DNA of 64,000 nucleotides. It comes from Candidatus Brachythrix odensensis (lineage in GTDB: Bacteria > Chloroflexota > Anaerolineae > J036 > Brachytrichaceae). The stretch covers positions 248,001 through 312,000 of the forward strand of contig JADKDT010000003.1 of NCBI GenBank assembly GCA_016714465.1, given 5' to 3'. The translations under genes were made by a program, and so were the position numbers. Shown one piece after another: positions 34,553-43,385 of this stretch (the first letter of the stretch is position 1; each line of letters starts with the position of its first letter). The notes under the pieces were generated by a model that saw nothing but the letters and a program-made list of their open reading frames with translations, was not told where the DNA came from and did not search any database.

Positions 34553-35869
34553 ATGAACACCCACGCCACATCGTTACGCGCCCGCGCCCTGTTCGCGTCG
34601 GTCGCCCTCGTCCTGGCCGCCTGCCAGGGCGCTGCGACCCCCGCGCCGACGGCCGTCCCCGTCAAACCCACCGACGCCCCCAAGCCGACCGAGGCCCCCA
34701 AGCCCGCTGCCGGCGCCGTCACCATCGGGTTGCTGACCGACCGCTCGGCCTCGCTGGCCATCTACGGGCCGATGCTCGAGAACGGCTTCGCGATCGGCCT
34801 GGATTACGCCACCAAGGGCACCAACAAGGTGGCCGGCAAGGACATCAAGATTGTCATCAAGGATGCCGGTGACAAGCCCGAGACTGGGATCACCCTCGCC
34901 CGCGAGGCGATCGAGAAGGATGGGGCCAAGATCCTGACCGGTGTGCCGTCTTCGGCCGTCGCCCTGGCCGTGGCCGGCCTGGCCAAGGACAACAAGGTCA
35001 TCTACAACGCCTGCCCGGCTGCGTCGCCCGATGTCACCGGCAAGGGCTTCAACGAGTACACCTTCCGGGCCGGCCGGACCAGCATCCAGGACGCCCTGAC
35101 CATGGGCGGGGCGCTGCTCCAGCTCGGCAAGAAGTTCATCCAGATTGCCCCGGACAATGCCTTCGGGCAGGGCTCGGCCGCCGGCTTCTACGCCACGGTC
35201 AAGGGCCTCGGCGGCGCCTTCGTCACCAATGACGATGCCAAGGGCAGCGGCACGGTCTTCGCCCCGCTCGAGACCACCGACTTCACACCCTACATCAACC
35301 AGATCCTGGACAAGAAGGCCGATGTGCTGATCGTGACCTGGGCCGGCGCGGGCTTTGTGCCGATGTTCCAGCAGATGCAGCAGCTCGGCGTGTTCAAGTC
35401 GATGGTCGTGGCTACGGGCATGGGCGACAACGCCACGCTCAAGGCCGGCTACAGCACCGCCCTGGGCGCGGTCGGCGTCAGCGTCTATCACTACTCGCTC
35501 TTCAGCAACCCGGAGAACGACTACCTGGTGAAGATGCACAAGGACAAGTTCAAGACCCCGCCCGATCTGTTCGCCGAGTGCGGCTTCAACTCCGCCGTGA
35601 TGCTGGTCAAGGCTCTCGAGGCCACCGGCGGCGACCCCGACGCGGCCAAGATGATCAAGGCCCTCGAAGGGATGAAGTTCAACGGGCCGAAGGGCGAGTA
35701 CACCGTCCGGCCCGAGGATCATGTTCTGCTCCAGCCGATGCCGCTGGTCAAACTGCTCAACACGACCGACCCGGACTTCAAGTTCGTCGAACTGGTCAAA
35801 CTGCTCAAGCCCGAAGAAACCGCCCCGCCGTGCGCCGTGCCGGCCGAGCTCAATCGGTGCAAGAAGTAG
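34553..35869 (+). CDS. Branched-chain amino-acid type ABC transporter substrate-binding lipoprotein
   Basis: About 438 residues. Start ATG 34553 follows AAGGGAG; the upstream ORF extension is non-homologous. The signal peptide ends in lipobox VLAAC, followed by a Pro/Thr/Lys linker. The Peripla_BP_6 (LivJ/LivK) pattern is clear: TIGLLTDRSASLAIYG, IVIKDAGDKPETGITLAREA, GVPSSAVALAVAGLAKDNKV, YTFRAGRTSIQD, DFTPYINQILDKKADVLIVT and NGPKGEYTVRPEDH. Four importer genes follow with overlapping ends. The solute may be a branched-chain amino acid, amide or other small organic compound. Confidence 0.92.
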   Translation: MNTHATSLRARALFASVALVLAACQGAATPAPTAVPVKPTDAPKPTEAPKPAAGAVTIGLLTDRSASLAIYGPMLENGFAIGLDYATKGTNKVAGKDIKIVIKDAGDKPETGITLAREAIEKDGAKILTGVPSSAVALAVAGLAKDNKVIYNACPAASPDVTGKGFNEYTFRAGRTSIQDALTMGGALLQLGKKFIQIAPDNAFGQGSAAGFYATVKGLGGAFVTNDDAKGSGTVFAPLETTDFTPYINQILDKKADVLIVTWAGAGFVPMFQQMQQLGVFKSMVVATGMGDNATLKAGYSTALGAVGVSVYHYSLFSNPENDYLVKMHKDKFKTPPDLFAECGFNSAVMLVKALEATGGDPDAAKMIKALEGMKFNGPKGEYTVRPEDHVLLQPMPLVKLLNTTDPDFKFVELVKLLKPEETAPPCAVPAELNRCKK

Positions 35870-36609
35870 TTCTTGAGACCCGCGGCCTGGTCAAGGCCTT
35901 CGGCGCCTTTCGGGCCGTCGACGGCGTCGATCTGCGCGTTGAACAGGGTGAGCTTCGCTCGATCATCGGCCCGAATGGGGCCGGGAAGACCACCCTGTTC
36001 AACTGCGTCAGCTCGACCCTGCGCCCGACCGCGGGTCAAGTACTCTATCGAGGCCGGGATATCACCGGCCTCCCCCTCCATCGGATCGCCCATCTTGGAA
36101 TCGGGCGGGCGTTCCAGATCACCAACATCTTCCCCAGCCTGACCGCGCTGGAGAATGTGCGTTTGGCCGCCCAGGCCCTGGGCGGCGACAACCTCAAGAT
36201 GTGGATACCGGCCGCCAGCCTGCGGCGCTATGTCGATCAGGCCCTCAAGGCCCTCGGCACAGTCGGGCTCGCCGCTCGGGCAGGGCTGCCCGCCGCGGCT
36301 CTCAGCCATGGCGACAAGCGCAAGCTCGAACTGGCCATCATCCTTGTCGGCGATCCCAGGCTGCTCCTGCTCGACGAGCCCGCGGCTGGGATGGCCACCG
36401 AGCAAGTGCCCGAGCTGATGCGGACCATCGCCGATATCCGAAGTTCGGGCGACAAGACCATCCTGCTGGTCGAGCACAACATGAATGTGGTGATGTCGAT
36501 TTCGGACCGGATCACGGTCATGCACCAGGGCCGGATCCTGGCCGAGGGCAGCCCGGCCGAGATCAAGGCCAACGAAGCGGCTCAATCCGCTTATCTGGGG
36601 ACAGGATGA
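35857..36609 (+). CDS. livG: Branched-chain amino-acid type ABC transporter ATP-binding protein LivG
   Basis: 250 residues from GTG 35857 (VQEVVLETRGLVKAFGAF), which overlaps the binding-protein gene by 13 nt; no better start exists downstream. Walker A GPNGAGKTT, Q-loop RAFQITNIFPSLTALENV, signature LSHGDKRKLE (the usual Liv variant), Walker B LLLLDEPAAGM and H-loop LVEHNMNVV. The fairly long LivG-type insert between Walker A and signature is present. Confidence 0.92.
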   Translation: MQEVVLETRGLVKAFGAFRAVDGVDLRVEQGELRSIIGPNGAGKTTLFNCVSSTLRPTAGQVLYRGRDITGLPLHRIAHLGIGRAFQITNIFPSLTALENVRLAAQALGGDNLKMWIPAASLRRYVDQALKALGTVGLAARAGLPAAALSHGDKRKLELAIILVGDPRLLLLDEPAAGMATEQVPELMRTIADIRSSGDKTILLVEHNMNVVMSISDRITVMHQGRILAEGSPAEIKANEAAQSAYLGTG

Positions 36610-37313
36610 CAACCGATCTACTGATCGTCGACGCCATCCACACCTTTATTGGCCAGTCGCATATTTTGGAGGGCGTGTCGCTGCGCGTGCCGCGCGGCAG
36701 CGTCACCGCCCTGCTCGGCCGCAACGGGGCTGGCAAGACCACCACCCTGCGCTCGATCATGGGCCTGCTCACCCCCCGCAGCGGGACGATCACCTTTGAC
36801 GGCCAGGCCCTGGTCGGCAAACGCGCCTACAACATTGCCGCTCTGGGCATCGGCTATGTGCCCGAGCACCGGGCGATCTTCCGCGCCCTGTCGGTGGAGG
36901 AGAACCTGCAGATCGCCGAGCGCAAGCGGGGCGATCTCGCCAAACGCAGCGACCTTATCTTTGAGCTCTTCCCCGACCTGAAGATGTTCTTGTCGCGGGG
37001 CGGGGGCAACCTGTCGGGCGGGCAGCAGCAGATGCTGGCGATCGCCCGGGCGCTGGTGCCCGAGAACCGCCTGCTCCTGATCGATGAGCCGAGCGAGGGC
37101 CTGGCCCCGATCATCGTCGAGAACATTGCCCGCGCGCTAAAGCGCCTGGCGGGCGAGACCACCGTCCTGCTGGTCGAGCAGAATTTCCGGATGGCGTCGC
37201 AGGTGGCCGACCACTACGTCATCATCGACGACGGCCGGGCGGTCAAGGCCGGGGCGATGGCCGACCTCGTGGCCGATCCGGCCGTGGCCCGGCAGTATCT
37301 GGGGGTGGGGTAA
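36606..37313 (+). CDS. livF: Branched-chain amino-acid type ABC transporter ATP-binding protein LivF
   Basis: 235 residues. The ATG at 36606 overlaps the LivG stop (ATGA). Walker A GRNGAGKTTTLRSIMGLL, Q-loop region GYVPEHRAIFRALSVEENL, signature LSGGQQQMLAIARAL, Walker B LLLIDEPSEGLAP and H-loop switch in LLVEQNFRMA. The VPE-HR-IF-LSVEENL pattern and the H-to-Q change in VEQN are characteristic of LivF. Confidence 0.93.
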   Translation: MTTDLLIVDAIHTFIGQSHILEGVSLRVPRGSVTALLGRNGAGKTTTLRSIMGLLTPRSGTITFDGQALVGKRAYNIAALGIGYVPEHRAIFRALSVEENLQIAERKRGDLAKRSDLIFELFPDLKMFLSRGGGNLSGGQQQMLAIARALVPENRLLLIDEPSEGLAPIIVENIARALKRLAGETTVLLVEQNFRMASQVADHYVIIDDGRAVKAGAMADLVADPAVARQYLGVG

Positions 37314-38397
37314 TGACACAGAAAATTAGGCTCCCCCGCATCCCCCGCCCGGCCCTGCTCGGGATCGGGCTGATGGCCTTGTTCATCCTGGCCCTGTTCG
37401 GCCGATATGAGCCCAAGGTCGCGGTCAGCATCCTGCTGTCCGGGCTCACCCTCGGCTTCTTGTATTTCATGGTCTCGGCCGGGCTGTCTCTGATCTTCGG
37501 GCTGATGGACGTGCTGAACTTCGCCCACGGCACGATCTTCATGCTGGGCGCCTATCTCGGGCTGGCCATCTTCAACGCCCCGTTTCTGGCGGCCTGGTCC
37601 ACCGACGCGCGCTTTGTCCTGGCCCTCATCGGCGGGGCGCTGTCGGCCGCGGGCGTGGGCGCGCTGATGGAGTGGTCGCTGATCCGGCCGTTGTACTCGC
37701 GCCCGATATACCAGGTCCTGCTCACCCTCGGGCTGACCTTTGTCGGAGGCGAGGCGATCAAGGCGGTGTGGGGACGGCCGGCTTCTTCATGCCCACCCCG
37801 GCATTCTTCAACACGCCAGGCGACAGTTGCCCCTCGCCCGACCTGATCGCTTTTCTGAGCGACCACTGCTCGTCGATCCTGGTGCTTGGGCGGGCCTTCC
37901 CCAGTTATCGCCTCTTCGTCATCGGGCTGGGCATTGTGATGTTCCTGGCCGTGGCGATCCTGCTCCGCAAGACGCGCCTGGGGATCATCATCCGGGCGGG
38001 GGTGCAGGACGGTGAGATGGTCCAGGCTCTGGGCATCAACGTGCGGCGGATCTTCACCATCGTCTTCGCCCTGGGCGCGGCTCTGGCGGGGATTGGCGGG
38101 GTGGCGGCGGCGCCCATCATCGGGGTCAACCTGGGGATCGGGCAGGAGTTTCTGCTGCAGTCCTTCATCGCCATCGTCATCGGCGGGATGGGCAGCTTTG
38201 GCGGGGCGACGGCCGGCGCGCTGCTGGTCGGGCTGGCCCGCGCCTTTGGCGACCAGCTCGTGCTGTCCGGGGTGCAGATCCCCTTCCTCGAGGACGCGAT
38301 CAAGATGTCGCCCTCGATCGCCCGGGCAAGCACCGTCATCATCATGGCTCTGGTCCTGCTGATCCGTCCAGCCGGGCTGTTTGGGAAGAAGGACTAG
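37313..38397 (+). CDS. livH: Branched-chain amino-acid type ABC transporter permease LivH, frameshifted
   Basis: About 361 residues when restored, longer than the usual 290-310. The ATG at 37313 overlaps the LivF stop by 1 nt. Family motifs: SAGLSLIFGLMDVLNFAHGTIFM in the first half (shown as SAGLSLIFGLMDVLNFAHG) and IVIGGMGSFGGATAGALLVG in the second. The frame breaks in the GGGG run at 37770-37773 after EAIKAVWG; one more G continues TAGFFMPTPAFFNTPGD to the stop at 38397. About eight to nine membrane segments. Confidence 0.9.
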
Positions 38398-38400
38398 GCC

Positions 38401-39390
38401 ATGCGAACGGATCTCCTGCGCGTCCTGAAATCCAACGGAATGGGCCTGGCCCTGGTCATCGGGCTGGCGCTGTTTCCCTTCGCTTTGTCGCTGCTGAGCG
38501 GCGAACCGGTCAATGCCGGCGCGCCCAAATTCTGGCAGGGCATGCTCGCCCAGGTCTTCATCCTGGCGGTCTACGCGCTGAGCTATGACCTATTGCTCGG
38601 GATCACCGGTGTGCTGTCGTTTGGGCACGCCATGTTCTTTGGCGGCGGGGCGTATGTGGCCGGAATCCTGCTCAAGCACGGACGCTGGGAGTTGCTCCCG
38701 GTCGTTGGGGCCGTGATCGCGGTCGCGCTGTTGCAAAGCCTGCTGGTCGGGGCGCTGTCGCTGCGGGTGAAGGGCGTGTATTACGCGATGGTGACTCTGG
38801 CCTTCGCCCAGATGTTCTTCATCCTGGCCGAGGCATCTGACTTCCGCGAGTTCACCGGGGCGGAGGACGGCCTGCAGGGCATCCCGGTCCCGGCCTGGCT
38901 CAGCCCGACCAACGAGCGCCTGACGTTCTATTTTGTCACCCTGGCCTTCTGCCTGATCGTGTATCTGATCGCCAAGCGGGTGGTCGACTCGCCGACCGGG
39001 CGGATCCTGATCGCGATCCGGGAGAACGAGCAGCGCGCTCAAACGGTGGGGTTCAACACCTTTGCCTACAAGCTCATTGCGATGACCCTGGCCGGGGTGC
39101 TGGCCGCCCTGGCGGGGATGATGAGCGCGCTGTGGAACCTGAGCGCGAACCCGGGCATGCTGGCCTCCGGGACGACGATCAACGCGCTGCTGATGACGAT
39201 CATCGGCGGGGCGGGCACGCTTTCGGGCAGCCTGCTTGGGGCGGGCTTTTTGCAGTTGGTCGGCTACTGGCTCAACGACGCCTTTGGCCCGCGCTGGCCG
39301 CTGCTCTTTGGGCTGGTCTATATCGCGATCGTGCTCTTCCTGCCTTACGGGATCATCGGGACGTGGCGGATGCGGCGGCAGGGGCGTTGA
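38401..39390 (+). CDS. livM: Branched-chain amino-acid type ABC transporter permease LivM
   Basis: 329 residues, 3 nt after LivH. Signature YALSYDLLLGITGVLSFGHA in the N-terminal part, the conserved loop RILIAIRENEQRAQTVGFN, and LLMTIIGGAGTLSGSLLGAG near the C-terminus identify LivM. About nine to ten membrane segments. Last gene of the binding protein-LivG-LivF-LivH-LivM operon. Confidence 0.93.
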   Translation: MRTDLLRVLKSNGMGLALVIGLALFPFALSLLSGEPVNAGAPKFWQGMLAQVFILAVYALSYDLLLGITGVLSFGHAMFFGGGAYVAGILLKHGRWELLPVVGAVIAVALLQSLLVGALSLRVKGVYYAMVTLAFAQMFFILAEASDFREFTGAEDGLQGIPVPAWLSPTNERLTFYFVTLAFCLIVYLIAKRVVDSPTGRILIAIRENEQRAQTVGFNTFAYKLIAMTLAGVLAALAGMMSALWNLSANPGMLASGTTINALLMTIIGGAGTLSGSLLGAGFLQLVGYWLNDAFGPRWPLLFGLVYIAIVLFLPYGIIGTWRMRRQGR

Positions 39391-39452
39391 TAACGTTGGT
39401 AAGGTTGGTAACGTTCGTCAGGTTTGGTCAGGTGGATAAGGTGTGGTCAGGT
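39391..39452 (+). repeat. Degenerate short tandem repeats GGTAAGGTTG / GGTCAGG
   Basis: Directly after the LivM stop, about 60 bp consist of imperfect 9-11 nt units such as GTTGGTAAGG, GTTGGTAACG, GTCAGGTTTG and GTGGTCAGG. There is no coding potential and no stem-loop. It looks like slipped-strand expansion of a short motif. Confidence 0.6.
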
Positions 39453-39539
39453 TTTGCGTGTTGGAGCTTAGGCTTTAGCCAGCCAGGGTACTCTGAGCGT
39501 TAGCCAATTCAGCCTCGCGGCACTGGCGCGTAACTGCCT

Positions 39540-39605
39540 GAACCTCGGAGGTAGGCGCCTGATCTCGTTGCAGGCGCAAGTCGCCGGCGCCTACCTCCGA
39601 GGTTC
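39540..39605. repeat. 20-bp perfect hairpin, AACCTCG-GGTAGGCGCC family (copy 2)
   Basis: Arms 39540-39559 and 39586-39605 are exact reverse complements, loop 26 nt. The arm shares AACCTCG-(C/G)GGTAGGCGCC with the hairpin at 32940. Just downstream, CCCGCGAGGTTGATC (39623-39637) repeats sequence found at 32995-33009. The rest of the 39453-39793 gap shows nothing further. Confidence 0.75.
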
Positions 39606-39793
39606 AGTCTCATCCGGCGCCGGCCCGCGAGGTTGATCCCACGATGACTCAGGGTTGCCTGAAACCGTTGGGCCACAACGTGCGCTGCCACTCCTGAGAT
39701 GGCATAGGCGCTGCCCTTGCGATTGGCCCGCCAGGCTGCGCTCCAAGGCCATTCGGACACTGAACCCCATATTAGGCGCCCAACCATCGCGCC

Positions 39794-39827
39794 TTGACAA
39801 ACGATCATCTCCCGCGAGAATCGCCCC
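39794..39827 (+). promoter_or_regulatory. Leaderless promoter with consensus -35 box
   Basis: TTGACA at 39794-39799, a 16-bp spacer, GAGAAT at 39816-39821, 6 nt, then ATG 39828. This is the best two-box promoter in the window and fixes the spacing rule for the other leaderless starts. Confidence 0.65.
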
Positions 39828-41214
39828 ATGCCTAACCTTCGACCGCTCGCTGCGCTGCTCGCCGCCGCGCTGCTCGCCGCCTGTGGCGGGGCTGCGCCCG
39901 CGCCCACCGCCCCTCCCGCGCAGCCCACCCGCCCACCCGCCAATCCGACCACCGCCCCGGCCGCCACGGCGACACTTGCGCCGCTCATCGCCGCGCCGAC
40001 CCGTGCCGCCACCGTCGCCGCACCCGCGGGAAAGGCCCTGCCGCCAAAAAGTCGGTAAGACCGGCGTTGCGCGCGCCGGAAACATGACCCAGTTCCTGAT
40101 CGAGCTTGAAAACCCCAACCCCGAGCGCGATTTGGGGAGCGTTGCGCTCCAATTGCGGGCCTTTGACCCGGGCGGCACGATCTTGTTCAGCCAGACCGTC
40201 CCGGCCGAAGCGCTCTGGGCGGGTCAGAAAGGCGCCCTGGTGTATGCCGCCAGCGTCACCCCCACGGCGACGATCGCCCGGGTCGAAGCGGTCCCGGGCG
40301 CGACTACCGACAGCAAGGCGGCCGAGGTCAAACCCCTTGAGGTCGTGTCGATCAGCCCGATTTCGCAGGGCAGCGGCAACAATGATGTCATCGTCGAAAT
40401 CCGCAATCCCAATCCCTTTGACGTGCTGAACGTCTTTGTGCCCGCCCTGGGTTACGACGCCAGTGACGCCCTCGTGGCCGGGGGCAGCCTATATGTCGGC
40501 TTCCTACGCAAAAACGCCGTTACCCCGGTCCGCTTCTTTGTGACCGGCAGCGCCGCGGCCAAGCGCTGGGCGGCCTTTCCCCGCCCGCGCGGGGCGAGCG
40601 CCTACGCGCCCGAGCTCGCCCTGCGGGCTGCGCCGGATGTGAGCGCAGGTCAGGCCACCCTGCTGTCGTACAAGACCGCCGGCGGCGCGCAGAAAAACGT
40701 GGCCGTGTTCCAGCTCCAGAGCGCCGGGCAGATATCTGTCGTCGCTGCGTCAGACTATCAGATCCTCGCATTTGACGGCGACAAGAAGCTCGTCGCCTAC
40801 AAGGCCGGCCAATTTGGGGCGCTATTTCCGGGCGAGCCCGGCTGGATGGTCGAAGAGCTCAGCGTGCCGGCTGGCGCCACACCCGTGTCAATCGTCGTCA
40901 ATGCCCGCCCGGTTCGCCTCGCCAACCCAGGGCTCTACAAGCCGTTGACGGCGACCGCCGGCGCATTGCCGGCGGCGGCGCCGCTGAAAGTCACGGCAAC
41001 GGTTCGCAATCCCGGCGGCGCGGCGGCCAACAACACCAATGTCATCGTCGTGGGCTTTGACGCGGCTGGCAAGGTCGTCGGCGTCGGGCGCGAGTTTCTG
41101 GGCCCGGCGATCGCCGGGTCCGCCAGCGCCGACATCTCGATCACCCTCGACGGCCCGGCCCGCCCGGCCCGGCTCGAAGCGTTTGCGGCGCTGTCTGGCG
41201 CGTTGCTGAAGTAG
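39828..41214 (+). CDS. Lipoprotein with FxLyD/LEA-like domains, function unknown, frameshifted
   Basis: About 461 residues when restored. The signal peptide ends in lipobox LLAAC (MPNLRPLAALLAAALLAACG), followed by a long Ala/Pro/Thr linker. The frame breaks in the AAAAA run at 40046-40050; removing one A continues VGKTGVARAGNMTQFLIEL. The mature part contains repeated modules with LIELENPNPERDLGSVALQL, IVEIRNPNPFDVLNVFVPAL and TATVRNPGGAAANNTNVIVV. These N-P-N/N-P-G beta-sandwich motifs are typical of FxLyD and WHy/LEA-type domains on cell-surface lipoproteins. It sits 3 nt before a sugar dehydrogenase gene, so the two are probably co-transcribed. Role unknown. Confidence 0.75.
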
Positions 41215-41217
41215 AGG

Positions 41218-42429
41218 ATGATGCGCAATTCAATGAAAATGATCCTGGCGGGCGTTGCGGTAGCCCTGAGCGCCTGCGCTGTTGTGACGCCCACATCCGT
41301 CGCGCCCGCGCCGGCGCCAACGGCCGCGTTGACGCAGACACCGACGCCTGCGTTGCCGTTGACATCTACCCCGACGATAACGAAAACGTCGCCTGCAACG
41401 GCGACGCCCACCCCAATCCCGAGCGCCCAATCTGCCCCCTGGCGGGTCGAGACTGTCATCGAGGGTGTCAACCGGCCCTGGAGCCTGAACTTCGCCCCAG
41501 ATGGCCGGCTGTTCTTCACCAGCCGCAATACAGGGGTGATCAGCGCGGTGGATGTTGCCCGCGGGGGTGTGACCGCCTTCAGCGGCCTGCCCCGGGTCCG
41601 GGTGGGTGGCGAGGCTGGCCTGCTCGGAATGGCCCTTGATCCGGACTTTGCTCGAACGGGCTGGCTGTATGCCTGCTACAGCTACAGCGCGGCGGGATTG
41701 CCGCTCAACCGGCTCAGCCGCTTCAGCTTGCGCGACCGGGCGCTGATCGACGAAACCATTCTCATCGACGCCATGCCCGGCGCGATGTTTCACAATGGCT
41801 GCCGGGTCGTCATCGGGCCGGATGGTCTCCTCTACGCGACCATGGGTGAGGCCTCCCAGCGTGATCTTGCCCAGAATCCCGCCTCACTGGGCGGTAAAAC
41901 GTTCCGTATCAACACCAACGGCTCGATCCCGCCCGGCAACCCGTTTGGGAACAGCCCGATCTGGACCCTCGGGCATCGCAACCCGCAGGGCCTGGCTTTT
42001 CACCCGGTGACCGGGGCGCTGTGGAGCACCGAGCATGGCCCCGAGAAGCGCGATGAGCTCAACATCCTGCGGCCCGGGATGAACTACGGCTGGCCGGCCT
42101 GCGAGGGGACGGCGCCCGTGTGCGGCCGGATCGCCAATTACGTCCCGGCCGTCCGCCAATACGAGGACAACGCGACGATCGCCATAAGCGACCTGGTTTT
42201 CTACACCGGGAACGCCTTCCCGGCCTGGCGCAACCAGCTCTTCTTCGTCTCGCTCAAGACCGGCCGGCTGTATCGGCTCGCCCTCGACGGCGAGCGGGTG
42301 GCCGAGCAGGAGATCCTGATCGACAACACCTACGGCCGGTTGCGGGATATGACCGTTGGACCGGACGGCTTCATCTACTTCAGCACCGACGCCGAGGACG
42401 GCAAGATCCTCCGGCTCAGGCCGCGGTAG
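41218..42429 (+). CDS. PQQ-dependent sugar dehydrogenase-like lipoprotein (Asd/YliI family)
   Basis: 403 residues. The signal peptide has lipobox LSAC, followed by a Thr/Pro linker. The catalytic six-bladed propeller matches soluble aldose sugar dehydrogenases: NRPWSLNFAPDGRLFFTSR, GGEAGLLGMALDPDFARTGW, FHNGCRVVIGPDGLLYATMG, GHRNPQGLAFHPVTGALWST and MNYGWPACEG. It likely oxidises sugars outside the membrane and passes electrons to the respiratory chain, if PQQ is available. ATG 41218 overlaps a weak GAGG site; 41221 is an alternative. It forms a pair with the upstream lipoprotein. Confidence 0.87.
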   Translation: MMRNSMKMILAGVAVALSACAVVTPTSVAPAPAPTAALTQTPTPALPLTSTPTITKTSPATATPTPIPSAQSAPWRVETVIEGVNRPWSLNFAPDGRLFFTSRNTGVISAVDVARGGVTAFSGLPRVRVGGEAGLLGMALDPDFARTGWLYACYSYSAAGLPLNRLSRFSLRDRALIDETILIDAMPGAMFHNGCRVVIGPDGLLYATMGEASQRDLAQNPASLGGKTFRINTNGSIPPGNPFGNSPIWTLGHRNPQGLAFHPVTGALWSTEHGPEKRDELNILRPGMNYGWPACEGTAPVCGRIANYVPAVRQYEDNATIAISDLVFYTGNAFPAWRNQLFFVSLKTGRLYRLALDGERVAEQEILIDNTYGRLRDMTVGPDGFIYFSTDAEDGKILRLRPR

Positions 42430-42455
42430 ACACACGCTTTCGCTTCGCGAGAATA

Positions 42456-43385
42456 ATGCCCAAGCGCTGCCTCCAAACTCTGCTCGCATCCTTGACAAGC
42501 GCCCTCGATCGCCCCCCTCAGGTGTCGGCCGCCTTGGCGCAGTTGTCCGAAGATGCCTGGTTTGATCTGCAGTTCGAACCAGAGGTGGCGCGCGAGCGCT
42601 ACAACCTCTCCCTTCCAACGTTTCCCCCCGACGACGTCCAACTGCGGTTTACGGGCCTGTCCGCGCGGGACAACCTGCTGCAGGCCCGCAGTTTTTACGA
42701 ATATGCCATTGCGCGCAGCCAGCTCCGGCAGGCGGCAAATCCGCGAATCCTCGATTTTGGCGGCGGATGGGGGCGGGTGTCGCGCTTCTTCCTGCGCGAT
42801 GCGCCCGCGCGGCGGATCACCGTCGCCGATTGTCTAACTGACTCGATCCACTGGTTGCGCGAGACACGTAATCCGTGCGACATTCGCAAGAATGATGTCC
42901 TGCCACCGATCCGTGGCCTCAGCCGCGGCTTTCACCTGATCTACGCCTATTCGGTCTTCTCGCATCTGTCGCCGGTGTCTACCCGGACCTGGCTGGACTA
43001 CCTGATCGGCCTGCTTCGCCCGGGCGGCTGGTTGGTGATCACCACCATGGCCCGCGCCTTCCTTGATCATCTGGCCGGCCCGGGACGCGACACGCTGACA
43101 AATGAGTACGGCGGGCTATTGCCGGCGCCGGAAGTGATGCAGGCGCGCTACGGGCAGGGCGAAGTCCAGTTCTACCCGACCGGCGGCGGGGGCGAATTGG
43201 CCCCTAGTTTCTATGGGATTACGCTGCTGCCGCGCAGATACTTCCTGGAGAACTACGGCTCGATCTTCGTCGAATTCACCGAAGAGGTGCCGCGAGTGAA
43301 CCAGGCGGTGATCGCGCTGCGAAAGACCCCGATCAACGCCACCCCCGACACCGCCAGGAGCAAGGGATATCCTGGCGAGAGATAG
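42456..43385 (+). CDS. Class I SAM-dependent methyltransferase
   Basis: 309 residues from ATG 42456. Motif I is ILDFGGGWGRVSRFFL; then VADCLTDSIHWLRE, IYAYSVFSHLSPVSTRTWL (motif IV region) and LLRPGGWLVITTMA. The G-x-GWGR-x-SRFF pattern is shared with the enzyme at 46445 (DFAAGYGRVSRWL), suggesting related small-molecule or glycan methyltransferases. The last 45 codons overlap the convergent gene at 43253. It opens the polysaccharide-type region. Confidence 0.85.
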   Translation: MPKRCLQTLLASLTSALDRPPQVSAALAQLSEDAWFDLQFEPEVARERYNLSLPTFPPDDVQLRFTGLSARDNLLQARSFYEYAIARSQLRQAANPRILDFGGGWGRVSRFFLRDAPARRITVADCLTDSIHWLRETRNPCDIRKNDVLPPIRGLSRGFHLIYAYSVFSHLSPVSTRTWLDYLIGLLRPGGWLVITTMARAFLDHLAGPGRDTLTNEYGGLLPAPEVMQARYGQGEVQFYPTGGGGELAPSFYGITLLPRRYFLENYGSIFVEFTEEVPRVNQAVIALRKTPINATPDTARSKGYPGER

